In this document: positions 15,830 through 24,790 of the stretch, one piece after another
Numbering within the stretch: the first letter of the stretch is position 1
How the letters are laid out: the number at the start of each line of letters is the position of its first letter
From: Spirulina sp. CS-785/01
Lineage (GTDB): Bacteria > Cyanobacteriota > Cyanobacteriia > Cyanobacteriales > Spirulinaceae
Direction: 5' to 3'
DNA length: 34,324 nt
Assembly (NCBI RefSeq): GCF_028330525.1
Contig: NZ_JAQMSD010000242.1
Coordinates: 1-34,324 of the forward strand
Notes under the pieces: model-generated
What the model saw: only the letters and a program-made list of their open reading frames with translations
What the model was told of the DNA's origin: nothing
Database searches by the model: none
Made by a program: the position numbers and the translations under genes

Positions 15830-17116
15830 ATGAGTAATCACCTTGCTATTGCCACTGTAACCGCCACCTTACAACGATTGTTACAGGTGGCGATCCAACG
15901 AGATGTTGAAGGGGCCCGAGTTACCACCTTACGGCCCGATGCGATCGGAACAGCCACCCCCCAAACCGGAGTCAATCTTTACCTCTACCAAGTCCCCTTT
16001 AACCATATTTGGGGCAATAGTGCAGAAATTCAACGACGTAACCGGAAAGGAGAAGCGGCAACAAAATCGCGGACTGCCCTCGATATGCACTACATGATCA
16101 CCTGTTATGGCAACGACGCAGAACTCGAACCCCAACGACTTCTCGGTAGTGTCATTCGCACCCTCTCCGATCACAGTACCCTCACCCATGCCATGATCGA
16201 GACTACCCTCGTCGATGCCAACCTCGATTATCTCGCCGACTCCACCCTCCGCGATCAATTTGAACAAATCAGTTTTTCCCCCCTCAACCTCTCCCTCGAA
16301 GACCTCTCCAAAGTCTGGTCCGTCTTCTTTCAAACCCCCTACAACCTCTCCACCGCCTATAAAGCAACCGTGGCCATGATCGAAGGAGAAGAAGCCGGGG
16401 AAAAATCCTTACCCCTCAGAGATCGTCCGTCCGGCCCAGTTGGCCCCTACTTCTCCCAACCCAATATCACCGAAGTCATCAACCAAAACGGTCGCCTTCA
16501 ACCCATTGAAAGCGAGAGTACCATCCTCATTCGCGGCAACAACCTAGCCGGATTTGAAGAAACCTTGATCCGAATTGGAGATTTAGAAATCAGTCCAGAC
16601 CAAGTAACCCCCACCGAAATCACCCTCTCCCTCGCTGCGATTCCCCCCCAAAACCTTTATGCCGGAGTCCAAACCCTACAAGTTATTCATCCCCAAGGCA
16701 CAACCAACAACAACGGCAATAGTCAACCCCTCCAACAAGTCGTAGAATCCAACATCGTCCCCTTTGTCCTGCGTCCCTCCATCGTCAACTGTGACCTGTT
16801 ATCCATCACCGGCCATCCCGAAGAAACCCGTCAGGGAGAAATCCAAATCAACAGCAACTTAACCATTCGTCCCAAACAGCGTGTCATCATCTCCCTCAAT
16901 GAATGGTCCACCCAAAACCCCCAAAACTACCTCTTTGAAGCCACACGACACCGACGAAACACCAAAACCCTTAGCTTTCCTTTTCAAGGTGTAAAAGCTG
17001 GAGATTATTTAATTCGGTTGCACGTTGATGGGGCTGAGAGTAAATTAGAAGTCGATACCAATCCAGAGAGTGACACCTTTAATTGGTATATTAGCCCTAA
17101 ACTCTTAATCGTTTAA
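15830..17116 (+). CDS. DUF4255 (Pvc16-type) CIS cap or sheath-terminator protein
   Basis: Residues 1-190 match the DUF4255/Pvc16 N-terminal domain: an N-terminal helix (ATVTATLQRLLQVAIQ), GVNLYLYQVPFNH, LDMHYMITCYGND, and EPQRLLGSVIRTLSDH. In PVC and Afp particles the family member caps the sheath and tube end. Residues about 205-300 look like an IPT/TIG immunoglobulin-like fold (ITEVINQNGRLQ, then STILIRGNNLAG and LEISPDQVTPTEITLSL). About 310-428 forms another beta-rich domain. Cyanobacterial CIS are reported to anchor in thylakoid membranes; these extra C-terminal domains could provide contacts, but no transmembrane helix is seen. The 143-base gap from the regulator holds two small palindromes (15727-15737, 15750-15759). 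Confidence 0.88.
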   Translation: MSNHLAIATVTATLQRLLQVAIQRDVEGARVTTLRPDAIGTATPQTGVNLYLYQVPFNHIWGNSAEIQRRNRKGEAATKSRTALDMHYMITCYGNDAELEPQRLLGSVIRTLSDHSTLTHAMIETTLVDANLDYLADSTLRDQFEQISFSPLNLSLEDLSKVWSVFFQTPYNLSTAYKATVAMIEGEEAGEKSLPLRDRPSGPVGPYFSQPNITEVINQNGRLQPIESESTILIRGNNLAGFEETLIRIGDLEISPDQVTPTEITLSLAAIPPQNLYAGVQTLQVIHPQGTTNNNGNSQPLQQVVESNIVPFVLRPSIVNCDLLSITGHPEETRQGEIQINSNLTIRPKQRVIISLNEWSTQNPQNYLFEATRHRRNTKTLSFPFQGVKAGDYLIRLHVDGAESKLEVDTNPESDTFNWYISPKLLIV

Positions 17117-17243
17117 AAATGCAATGTTTTGTATTAAAGTTCCCACTCATCCTCTAGTTAACCTGAATCGTTATCTAAGCGTTATCTAAATGTTAATCCA
17201 TTCACTCTGAATTAAATCCCTCAATATACCAGCAAAATTAATC

Positions 17244-17465
17244 ATGGATGAAGAACAAGTGAGAGATCAAATGGATGCAGAAATGCTGCAAATTAGCTTT
17301 AACCGCCTCTATGAACTAGGCAACCAAGCCATTCAGTTAGGACTCATTGCCGGCCATGGGTTTCAAGGAGGAATGTACGAAATTCTCAAAGATGGCGAAG
17401 CCTTAACCATGAGTCCCGAAACCGCACAAACCTATTTAGAGGAATTAATTCAGAATAAAACCTAG
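17244..17465 (+). CDS. Small hypothetical protein at the end of the CIS locus
   Basis: A 73-residue acidic protein starts at ATG 17244, 127 bases after the DUF4255 gene. It is mostly helical (an N-terminal helix MDEEQVRDQMDAEMLQISFN, then RLYELGNQAIQLGLIAG), with a short GFQGGMYEILKDG beta-turn and a final helix SPETAQTYLEELIQ. No membrane segment, metal motif or known family is apparent. It may be a CIS accessory protein or an unrelated gene. The next gene converges on it after only 34 bases. The coding assignment is moderately supported by codon use and even composition. Confidence 0.62.
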   Translation: MDEEQVRDQMDAEMLQISFNRLYELGNQAIQLGLIAGHGFQGGMYEILKDGEALTMSPETAQTYLEELIQNKT

Positions 17466-17499
17466 TTCTCTGTGTCTCTGGGGTTCAAAAATCATCCCA

Positions 17500-19155
17500 T
17501 CAAAAATCAAAATAAATATAACGTAACCCCTCCTCTGGAGCTAAAATCCAAACCGCAAAAAGGCATAATGGCACAAGCACTAACTTGAGATGCCAATGGA
17601 GTTGTAACTTTAACCCCCGTTGGCCAAAATAAGTAATCCCCATCCCTGCCAATAATAGCCCAATTGCTGCTAATAAATCCGTTCGCCCAATCCCCAACGC
17701 CTCTACATATACCTTTTGAGTAAACTGCGCATCCCCTATTTTATTAAAATAATGGAACAACACATAAAGAGCTTGACGCACATCTGGGAGTCGGAAAAAT
17801 ATCCACGCCAAAAAAACCATTCCCTGCGTCAATACCCATGCTGTAATAGTCCCTGGAATGGTTTGCCACCATTGCCCGAACTGGGGATGATGTTTGCTGT
17901 AAATATCCGTCAAACGATGGGCCACCAACGCTAGGCCATGTAATCCACCCCAGATAATAAACCCCCAAGCGGCCCCATGCCAAATCCCCGCAATGAGCAT
18001 CACCACCAGTAAATTTAAACAAGTGCGGGTGACACCTTGACGGGACCCCCCCAAGGGAAAATACAGATAGTTGCGTAACCAATTTCCTAACGTCATGTGC
18101 CATCTACGCCAAAAGGAAGCAATACTGGTAGTGAAATAGGGAGCATTGAAATTTTCCGGGAGGGTAAACCCAAGAAACATGGCACTTCCGCGAGCAATGT
18201 CCACATAACCACTAAAATCAAAAAAGAGTTGTAACCCATAGGCCAGTGTCGCTAACCAAAGATCACCACTTCCGGCCCTTTCTAAATTCCCAAAACAGAG
18301 ATCAACAAAAATCCCTAAATTATCAGCAATGAGAGCTTTTTTCACTGCACCACAAGCAATCAACCATAACCCTTGAATAAAGTATTCTGGATAAGGCCGG
18401 GAATGATCCCGAAATTGCGCGTCGAAGGTATGAAAGCGGGTAATTGGCCCGGAAATGAGCTTGGGAAAAAAGAGCTTATAACCTGCAAATTTCAGTAAAT
18501 TAAAGGTCGCTGGTGCGCCCCGGTAAACGTCGATTAAATAGGCAATACATTCAAAGGTAAAGAAAGAGATTCCTAGAGGTGCAATCAAGTTTTCTTGAAA
18601 CCATCCTGCACTCTCAATGGCTACTGGAAAATCTAGAATTGCGCCAATGGTTGTTAATAAAAAGGGGATATATTTAAAGCTCAATAAGAGGATAACATTT
18701 ACCCCTATTCCGAAGGTTAAAATATGTCCATTGCGGTTACTCCAAACTTGATGGGCTGTGAACCATTCTTGCTCAGATAAATGAGACGCTGAGGTTGTAT
18801 TTTGCCCATTCTCATTAGTCTGAGGAGAACTTTCTTTAGAAATCTTCCGCCATTGCCACCGCACGGCCATAGCTTTCCCTAAATAGAAGTTTAAGAGCGT
18901 AATAATAATGAGAAGTGGGATATAATAAAGTTGTAGAAATGAGTAAAAGATTAAACTCGCAATGATAATGAGCCAAAGTTGGAGAGAGCGATTATTTTGC
19001 TGTGTTTTATATTGCGGTTTTTGCTCTAAATCTTCACTGGGTTTGGAGGAATTATTTAAGATTTTATTAAAGAGATTAATTAAGCTAGAATGCTGCCAAT
19101 AAAGCCAAGTTAAAATAATTAAAAATAACGCATAAAAACTATCTAAAAAGGTCAT
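17500..19155 (-). CDS. MBOAT-family membrane O-acyltransferase (AlgI-like)
   Basis: AlgI/PatA-type MBOAT proteins carry acetyl groups across the membrane for O-acetylation of exported polysaccharides or wall polymers. The 551-residue protein has about ten hydrophobic segments. It shows the family landmarks GISFFTFECIAYLIDVYRG (195-213), YGLQLFFDFSGYVDIARG (306-323), SFWRRWHMTLGNWLRNYLYFPLGG (347-370), the catalytic IWHGAAWGFIIWG region with H393 and the nearby H406. Residues 105-135 are a hydrophilic insertion. The upstream gene on the same strand encodes a membrane-anchored DUF1574/SGNH-like protein, the expected partner that completes acetyl transfer outside. The pair is separated by 164 bases with heptamer repeats. 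Confidence 0.93.
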   Translation of the reverse strand: MTFLDSFYALFLIILTWLYWQHSSLINLFNKILNNSSKPSEDLEQKPQYKTQQNNRSLQLWLIIIASLIFYSFLQLYYIPLLIIITLLNFYLGKAMAVRWQWRKISKESSPQTNENGQNTTSASHLSEQEWFTAHQVWSNRNGHILTFGIGVNVILLLSFKYIPFLLTTIGAILDFPVAIESAGWFQENLIAPLGISFFTFECIAYLIDVYRGAPATFNLLKFAGYKLFFPKLISGPITRFHTFDAQFRDHSRPYPEYFIQGLWLIACGAVKKALIADNLGIFVDLCFGNLERAGSGDLWLATLAYGLQLFFDFSGYVDIARGSAMFLGFTLPENFNAPYFTTSIASFWRRWHMTLGNWLRNYLYFPLGGSRQGVTRTCLNLLVVMLIAGIWHGAAWGFIIWGGLHGLALVAHRLTDIYSKHHPQFGQWWQTIPGTITAWVLTQGMVFLAWIFFRLPDVRQALYVLFHYFNKIGDAQFTQKVYVEALGIGRTDLLAAIGLLLAGMGITYFGQRGLKLQLHWHLKLVLVPLCLFAVWILAPEEGLRYIYFDF

Positions 19156-19227
19156 TTTTTTATTTGTTGTTGGTTATTTGTTGTTTTTTGTTTGTTCTTT
19201 GTGACATAGGGAATAGGGAATAGTAAA

Positions 19228-19248
19228 CAGTCAACAGTCAACAGTCAA
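19228..19248. repeat. Heptamer tandem repeats between DUF1574 and MBOAT genes
   Basis: CAGTCAA is repeated three times exactly and followed by a near copy. Two more low-complexity runs follow: CCCCCATCT twice at about 19282-19299, and AATTACC-type heptamers from 19304 that run into the stop of the DUF1574 gene. These are typical short tandem repeats of filamentous cyanobacteria. Confidence 0.8.
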
Positions 19249-19319
19249 CAGTAATGTTGTTTGTTCTTAGTTCTTTGTTCTCCCCCATCTCCCCCATCTC
19301 CCCAATTACCAATTACCAA

Positions 19320-22300
19320 TCACCAATTCCCCAAATCCTTCTGAATAATGGGGTCTTCTGCTAAGTGGGAAGAAACGCGACGGGCCCCGTATTGGTTGAG
19401 ATGACTGGGATCAGAGAAATAATAATGGCGATTTTGCCAACGTTGGGCGAGGTTGCGGAATTTTAACCCATATCGATCTTCTGCGGCCCTCATGTGTTCT
19501 TGAAATTCCTGTTCATACTTACTGCGAACGGGGTCTAAATATTCATTGGTCAAGGGAAGATTAACAAATAATACCTCGACCTCATGGCGGTTTAAATAGC
19601 CCATTAAATTTTGGAACGCCTCATATTGCTGTCCCGCTAGGGCAAAGGAATCATAATCTTGATCATAGGCCCCTGTGACTTTGGGATGAGAGCGATAATA
19701 GGTATCGGGATCAAACCGTAAATCTAGGGCTAAAAAGCCGTCATGATCAATATCTTCGGTGGCTGTAATTTCGGTGTCTAAGTCTTCTAGGTTGATTTCC
19801 GCTGGGGTGGGGAGGGGAGAGGAGAGTTGAGTGGTGAGCCAGGTTTTCGCGCGATCGCGCCTTTGATACAATGCCGAAAACTCTCCCAATGCCTCACTAA
19901 ACCACCCATTAGCCTCCTGATACCCCTCAGACAACGTTTCACTCAAAGCCCCCAAAGATAAATCCACCTGATCCCCCTCCGGATACAAGGGATTTTTCTG
20001 CCGAGGAAATCTCCCTTTTTCCACCTGACGATAGCCACGAGACGAGGTAATGGCCTCAAACGTCAAATCAGGCCGCCCACTATTAAACGCCCGGGCCCCA
20101 TCGGCCCAGATCACCAACTGAGGCAACTGGTCCGTCGTCAACAACTGACGCACCACAAAATCCACCACCTGCGCTGTCGCCCCATTAATGCCAAAATTAA
20201 ACACCTCTAACTCTGCCACCGTCTCACTTACCGACTCATCCGCCGGAGTTTCCGCCCGTCTCCGTTCCACAATCTCCTGTTTTAACACCGTAGGATCAAT
20301 CCCCCGCAAAGCGCGAGAACTGCCCACAATTAAAATATCCGGCGGTCCCGACTGCTTCACCCGGGCCTGATATAACGCCAATTTCTCCTCCAACAGGGGA
20401 TTATTAAACCCCGGATTATTGGATCGGGCCGCCGCTAACAGGGCCGCTTGCGTCATCTTCTTCTCCGCCTCTGTATTGCCCGTCTCCATTTGGGCCACCT
20501 CTTGGGTGGGTGGAGAAGCGGGTAAATATTGCCGCCCCATCCAATCTACCTGTATCGTCAACAAACAGCCCAATAAGCCCCAAATCAGCGCGACAGGCAA
20601 GGTATGGTCATCTTGCTCCGATAGCCCCATTTCTGCCCCCAAAGAGGGCGAATTCTCCTCCGTGGGTCGCACCTTAAATAACTGGGTGGCACATAGCCCC
20701 CGTTGAATGACCTGTCGCCACCGTTCCCACCCTGACAAGGGGGTTGGGGGGCGCACTTCCATCTCCTCACTAGATAGCTTGGCCTCTACCTCCTGAAACT
20801 CCGGCACTGGGGTTAACAGAGACGTTGCCGACTCTAAACTGGGCTGAGAGGACTCAAAATCAATGCCATAACTCCACAAGGGGCTATTTTGTCCGGCCCG
20901 ACGGCCATAAATCCGGGCCCCTGTCACCCCGACAATACCCAGAGAATTTAATAATCCTTCAATCGCGGCGGCCACTTGTGTCTGGCGAGGACAAACCACT
21001 GCTTCGGTCATAATATGTAGCAATTGCCCCTTAAAACAGAGTTTGACCCGAATGCCTCCGGTGGCCAAACGACTGTCAATGTCGGGGTTTAAGAGGCGTT
21101 GAATTAAAAAGGTTAAGGCGGCGGGATTTTTCTGACTGGCTAAAGCTGAAGTGGAGGGGGCCAAATAGGCATCGGTGGCCGCCGGGAGTTCCAACCAAGA
21201 CACCCACAAGGGGGCATCCCGGAGATGATCTAAGGCGAGGGTGGGGGATTCGTGGGGGATAAAGCCCTGTAATTCTGGGCTTTTGACCCCGTAAATGGTG
21301 GCCCCGGTTAGGCCTTGGGGGGCGAGGTTTTCTAAAATGTCCTCAATAATGGCCACAGTGTTCTCTTTGGCGGGAACATCGCTATCGGGGACGGTCTCGA
21401 AGTCCCAAGCGCAGAAAATGTGCAGGGTGGTTTCTTTGAGGACGGTTCCGACTTGTAATCCCTGACTGGCTAAACATTCATTGAGGAGACGGTCAATGGA
21501 CTGGATATCCCCCCACCGGGCCCAGTCCCGCAACATTTCTTCGGTGTGGGTGAGGTCGATCTGAAGTACCCAGTCGGGGGCAATTTCGCCGCTTACTTGG
21601 GCTCGAATGATGGCTTCTTTAAAGCCTTCTAGTTCTAAGTCTCGCAGTTGTTGGGCGATGGGTTCGGCGATGAGGGAGGCATCGGGGCTATAGTGACAGG
21701 TACAGATGGCCCAGAGGCGTTTGTTGTCGGTGGGGTTGGCATCGGGGAGTTTTTGAATTAATACCTTGACACTTACGCCGAGATGTGATAGGGATTCACT
21801 GAGGTATCGCGCGATCGCTTCTGGGGACCCGGTTCGGGCTAACTGTTCATTAGAAATAAGCAAAGTGGGGTGAGGTGCAACTCTCTGATTGTCGGCAGAA
21901 TGGGAATTGGACGGTTGACCGTTCTTAGAGGGGTCTTTCTCACTCCCCCCTACGGTGGAGTCCTGCTGACCCTTCTGGGGGTCTGTTTCTGGGGGTTGCA
22001 CCTCCGAGGGGAGGGACTCTGGGGACGTGGGTTGTTGAGACAAGATCTGTTCTAATACGAGGGACTCGATCCAATTAGGACGTTGATTGCCAATGCGACG
22101 ACCATAGAGAATAATTTTATAAATCGGGTCTTCCGCATTGCGGAAAAACTGGCGAAACCCCTTCTGTTGCGATCGCAATGCCTCCACCAGACGGGGTAAA
22201 ATGGTCTGGACTTCCGGGACTTGAGACCCCTCACAGAGAATGTGCAGGTTATTCCCCCGCAAGCGAATCCGCAAACGCACCCCCGGTTCTCGAATGGCAT

Positions 22301-22364
22301 GATACAACCATTGGGCGAGGGAAGAAGGATCTATTGTAGTCTGGCGTTGTTCAATGTCCCACAT
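19320..22364 (-). CDS. DUF1574/SGNH-like protein with repeated N-terminal domains
   Basis: The 1014-residue protein has three parts. Residues 1-515 contain about four diverged units of 90-120 residues. Each pairs an LHILCEG-like strand (38-45, 314-319, 449-454) with a later IYGRRxGxxxPxW-like end (85-98, 357-, 484-497). Pro/Ser-rich linkers follow, for example 110-165. A single transmembrane segment lies at about 589-606. The outer domain (640-1014) is DUF1574-like with SGNH features: DILIVGSSRALRGID with S682/S683, FNFGINGATA, and D985/H988 in DPSHLNQYGARR. It is probably the AlgJ/AlgX-like partner of the downstream MBOAT protein in polysaccharide O-acetylation. The cytoplasmic repeated part is unusual; such repeats could bind other proteins or a ligand, but I cannot name them. 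Confidence 0.85.
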   Translation of the reverse strand: MWDIEQRQTTIDPSSLAQWLYHAIREPGVRLRIRLRGNNLHILCEGSQVPEVQTILPRLVEALRSQQKGFRQFFRNAEDPIYKIILYGRRIGNQRPNWIESLVLEQILSQQPTSPESLPSEVQPPETDPQKGQQDSTVGGSEKDPSKNGQPSNSHSADNQRVAPHPTLLISNEQLARTGSPEAIARYLSESLSHLGVSVKVLIQKLPDANPTDNKRLWAICTCHYSPDASLIAEPIAQQLRDLELEGFKEAIIRAQVSGEIAPDWVLQIDLTHTEEMLRDWARWGDIQSIDRLLNECLASQGLQVGTVLKETTLHIFCAWDFETVPDSDVPAKENTVAIIEDILENLAPQGLTGATIYGVKSPELQGFIPHESPTLALDHLRDAPLWVSWLELPAATDAYLAPSTSALASQKNPAALTFLIQRLLNPDIDSRLATGGIRVKLCFKGQLLHIMTEAVVCPRQTQVAAAIEGLLNSLGIVGVTGARIYGRRAGQNSPLWSYGIDFESSQPSLESATSLLTPVPEFQEVEAKLSSEEMEVRPPTPLSGWERWRQVIQRGLCATQLFKVRPTEENSPSLGAEMGLSEQDDHTLPVALIWGLLGCLLTIQVDWMGRQYLPASPPTQEVAQMETGNTEAEKKMTQAALLAAARSNNPGFNNPLLEEKLALYQARVKQSGPPDILIVGSSRALRGIDPTVLKQEIVERRRAETPADESVSETVAELEVFNFGINGATAQVVDFVVRQLLTTDQLPQLVIWADGARAFNSGRPDLTFEAITSSRGYRQVEKGRFPRQKNPLYPEGDQVDLSLGALSETLSEGYQEANGWFSEALGEFSALYQRRDRAKTWLTTQLSSPLPTPAEINLEDLDTEITATEDIDHDGFLALDLRFDPDTYYRSHPKVTGAYDQDYDSFALAGQQYEAFQNLMGYLNRHEVEVLFVNLPLTNEYLDPVRSKYEQEFQEHMRAAEDRYGLKFRNLAQRWQNRHYYFSDPSHLNQYGARRVSSHLAEDPIIQKDLGNW

Positions 22365-22457
22365 TTATAACCCGAATCAACTCTTCTCTAATTCACTGTT
22401 TTCTCTTTAAATTAACTTTAAAATTAACAAATAAGGAAGATGAAACACTAACCTAAC

Positions 22458-23564
22458 ATGAGTCAACAACCCTCTTGGAATTTCGGTCGCTTTTTGCGCA
22501 CTGTTACCTATTTTGATACGTTACCCTTTCTCCGCTTTATTCCTTGCCTCAAGACGTTAGTCCTTGGAGATGAATCCACTGTGAATGATCCTGTTACTCC
22601 CCCCATTGGCACAATTTTACTGGTGAATGTCACCCCAGAATTAGGGAAACCGTTGGTGAACCTGTTACAGCAACAGCATTATCCGGTACGGGTCTATAGT
22701 CCTCATATTCAACCCGGACAACTGGGGGAAGGGGTGGACTATGTGACGGGAGATTTATCTGCACAGGCGTTTCAATCGGCACAAACCGTGATCTATTGTG
22801 ACACAGGGGAAGATTTTCGCGGTTTGCTTCAAGCTACTGTACACCATTTAGGGACAGGGGAGACAACGACCTTGTTTGATTTTGGTCAAGTAACGGAGGA
22901 TTTACGCAAGAGTTGGGGGGCCGTGGATGATGTGGTGATGGGGGGAGTGAGTGAGAGTGGAATTCGTTTAGTGGAGGGGAAAGCGGTGTTTGCGGGAAAT
23001 GTTTCGACGGCCAATTCGGGGGGGTTTGCTTCGGTTCGCAATCGTAATTTTGACCCTCCGTTGGATTTATCGGGATATGAGGGGATTGAGTTACGGGTTT
23101 GTGGGGATGGGAAACGGTATAAGTTTATTATGCGCTGTGAGGGGCGTTGGGATGGGGTGAGTTATTGTTATTCCTTTGATACGGTGGCCCAAGAGTGGAT
23201 TACGGTACGGATTCCCTTCCGGGAGTTAATTCCGGTGTTTCGTGCGAAAACGTTGCCGGATGTGGGAGGGTTTGATCCTAGTTGTATTTATTCTCTGCAA
23301 TTGATGTTGAGTAAGTTTGAGTATGATGGGGGGTTAAATCCCACTTTTGAACCGGGGGGGTTTACGTTACAGTTGGAACGGATTGCGGCCTATGGGGGAG
23401 AACCGACTCCTAAGTTTATTTGGGTGGGAGAGGATGAGATTGAGGTCACGGAGAAGGCGAGTTTACAAACCAGTAGTTTACCCTATGGAATGGTGACGGG
23501 GGTTTCTGCGGAGACGGTGGGGGAACAGTGTTTGCAGGTGTTAGAACGTCCCGTGACGGGTTAA
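22458..23564 (+). CDS. CIA30-family protein with a reduced Rossmann domain
   Basis: Residues about 138-312 form a clear CIA30 domain, the fold of complex I intermediate-associated protein 30: TLFDFGQVTEDLRKSWGAVD, DVVMGGVSES, VSTANSGGFASVRN, and VRIPFRELIPVFRAK. Cyanobacterial homologues I know are usually nearer 490 residues, with a full NAD-binding epimerase-like domain in front. Here residues 49-125 keep only the first strand-helix units (GTILLVNVTPELGKPLV, later VIYCD), and the GxxGxxG loop has become VTPELGKP. The conserved N-terminus WNFGRFLRTVTYFDTLPFL is kept. Cofactor binding is therefore doubtful. The gene is divergent from the DUF1574 gene (93-base gap), and its last 24 bases overlap the convergent SASA gene. 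Confidence 0.87.
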   Translation: MSQQPSWNFGRFLRTVTYFDTLPFLRFIPCLKTLVLGDESTVNDPVTPPIGTILLVNVTPELGKPLVNLLQQQHYPVRVYSPHIQPGQLGEGVDYVTGDLSAQAFQSAQTVIYCDTGEDFRGLLQATVHHLGTGETTTLFDFGQVTEDLRKSWGAVDDVVMGGVSESGIRLVEGKAVFAGNVSTANSGGFASVRNRNFDPPLDLSGYEGIELRVCGDGKRYKFIMRCEGRWDGVSYCYSFDTVAQEWITVRIPFRELIPVFRAKTLPDVGGFDPSCIYSLQLMLSKFEYDGGLNPTFEPGGFTLQLERIAAYGGEPTPKFIWVGEDEIEVTEKASLQTSSLPYGMVTGVSAETVGEQCLQVLERPVTG

Positions 23565-24419
23565 TGCAGGACAGGTGAGGGTTAACCAACTTTCGGCTAA
23601 ACGGTGGCCGAGTTCCATGAGTCCTGGGTTGTTAAAGTGGAGGTTATCTTCGTCTCTAGGGAGGTCGAGGGTTTCTACAAGTCCGGTGTTGGGGGTGGTT
23701 TCATGGACTTGGGTTTGGGATTGACGAATCTGGTCTCCCCAGGGGAAGGTTTTGGGGGGGTGGTAACTCTGATGATTTTCTCTGAGGAAGATTTGACCGA
23801 TAATGATGGGGAGGTCGGGGGTGTGGAAGTCTTGTCGTAGTTGGGTGATTAAGGTGCTTAAATTCGCTTCGTATTGTTGGGCCATGTCTTCGTCTTTTGC
23901 GTCAGATTCTCCCTGCATCCAGAAAAATCCGGCGATTTGGACGGGTTGGGGGGTTTGTAGGCTGAGTTGACCGATGGCCTGATAGGCGCGATCGCGCATG
24001 GCATAATACAGGGAGTCGGGGTTTTCTGGATTCCAGTCTTCTGCTAAGGTTGACCCTTCTACGGCATACTTGACAATGGCGACGGGTTGTTGTAGGCGAC
24101 GCGCGATCGTTTGTCCCAAGGTGATTTCGGGCCCAAACCCTCCCTCTTGTTTGTAGAGAGTAAAGGGAAGGGGTTCAGTTGGCGGTTGCAAGGCTTCCCA
24201 TTGATTCTCCTCATTGTACCAAAGTACATTCTCCTGGACTCGTCGATCCGAGGGGAGAAGCGTGGTCATAGTCGATTTAGACCCCACCATATTCGACTGT
24301 CCCGCTAAAATAAACACCGGACGAGTTTCTTGAGGACAAGTTAACGCTGTCACGGATTGAGGAACAATCAACCCAAACACCGTTAAGAAACTCAGAGAAG
24401 ACAAAACTTGACGCATCAT
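23541..24419 (-). CDS. Secreted SASA-type carbohydrate esterase (sialate O-acetylesterase-like)
   Basis: The 292-residue protein starts with a signal peptide: MMRQ, then a hydrophobic core to about residue 20, with likely cleavage after TALT or nearby. The mature domain opens with PVFILAGQSNMVG, where S42 is the nucleophile of the SASA/carbohydrate esterase family. It continues with FGPEITLGQTIARRL and FFWMQGESDA, and has a late DNLHFNNPGLMELG carrying the catalytic Asp/His. Such enzymes remove acetyl groups from polysaccharides outside the cell. Being close to a presumed O-acetylating pair (MBOAT and DUF1574), it could edit the same polymer, which is inference. A second ATG follows the first immediately. 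It overlaps the CIA30 gene tail-to-tail by 24 bases. Confidence 0.9.
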   Translation of the reverse strand: MMRQVLSSLSFLTVFGLIVPQSVTALTCPQETRPVFILAGQSNMVGSKSTMTTLLPSDRRVQENVLWYNEENQWEALQPPTEPLPFTLYKQEGGFGPEITLGQTIARRLQQPVAIVKYAVEGSTLAEDWNPENPDSLYYAMRDRAYQAIGQLSLQTPQPVQIAGFFWMQGESDAKDEDMAQQYEANLSTLITQLRQDFHTPDLPIIIGQIFLRENHQSYHPPKTFPWGDQIRQSQTQVHETTPNTGLVETLDLPRDEDNLHFNNPGLMELGHRLAESWLTLTCPALTRHGTF

Positions 24420-24790
24420 AAAGACTTACGGTTAAAGGAGAACATTATGGGGATAGGTTAAGACAGGAGAAGCACCAGAAAACCTCATAAATAGAAAATT
24501 TTATCATTGATTACTCTCGGTGAAACTAAAAATCGCCTAAAATTAAGCTGTTGTGCCTTTAAATTGGTATGTGATAGGAAGGAACAGCCTTTCGGCTTCG
24601 CTACCCCTGACGGGACGCTACGCGAACAAGGCAAGGGAACAGGGAAAGGGATTAGAGTATTTTTGCTCACTTGAAGAAACCCAGTTTAAAAGTGTTTTAC
24701 ATTAGCCAAAAGCCTTATGGTAATTAGTTTTTGACCTTCTTTTTAGTTGGACAACTTCGGACGCTATCAACTGTCAACTTAAAATGCTGA
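24420..24790. other. Intergenic region with a GC-rich cyanobacterial repeat
   Basis: No gene is supported in these 371 bases. At about 24593-24635, CGGCTTCGCTACCCCTGACG followed by GGACGCTACGCGAACAAGGC matches a widespread cyanobacterial repeat type (TTCGCT...GGACGCTACGCGAA). A related GAGACGCTGCGCGAACG stretch occurs at 34267-34283. A lone AGAAACCCAGTTT at about 24674-24686 looks like half of the GAAACC repeat family. The rest is AT-rich and featureless to the eye. Confidence 0.55.

Noticed and set aside
9199-17465. Prophage or type VI secretion system.
   Set aside because: No capsid, terminase, integrase, lysis or portal gene, and no TssB/TssC, TssJKLM or ClpV gene. The clpB at 30960 has a ClpB-type middle domain and is not linked to the locus.
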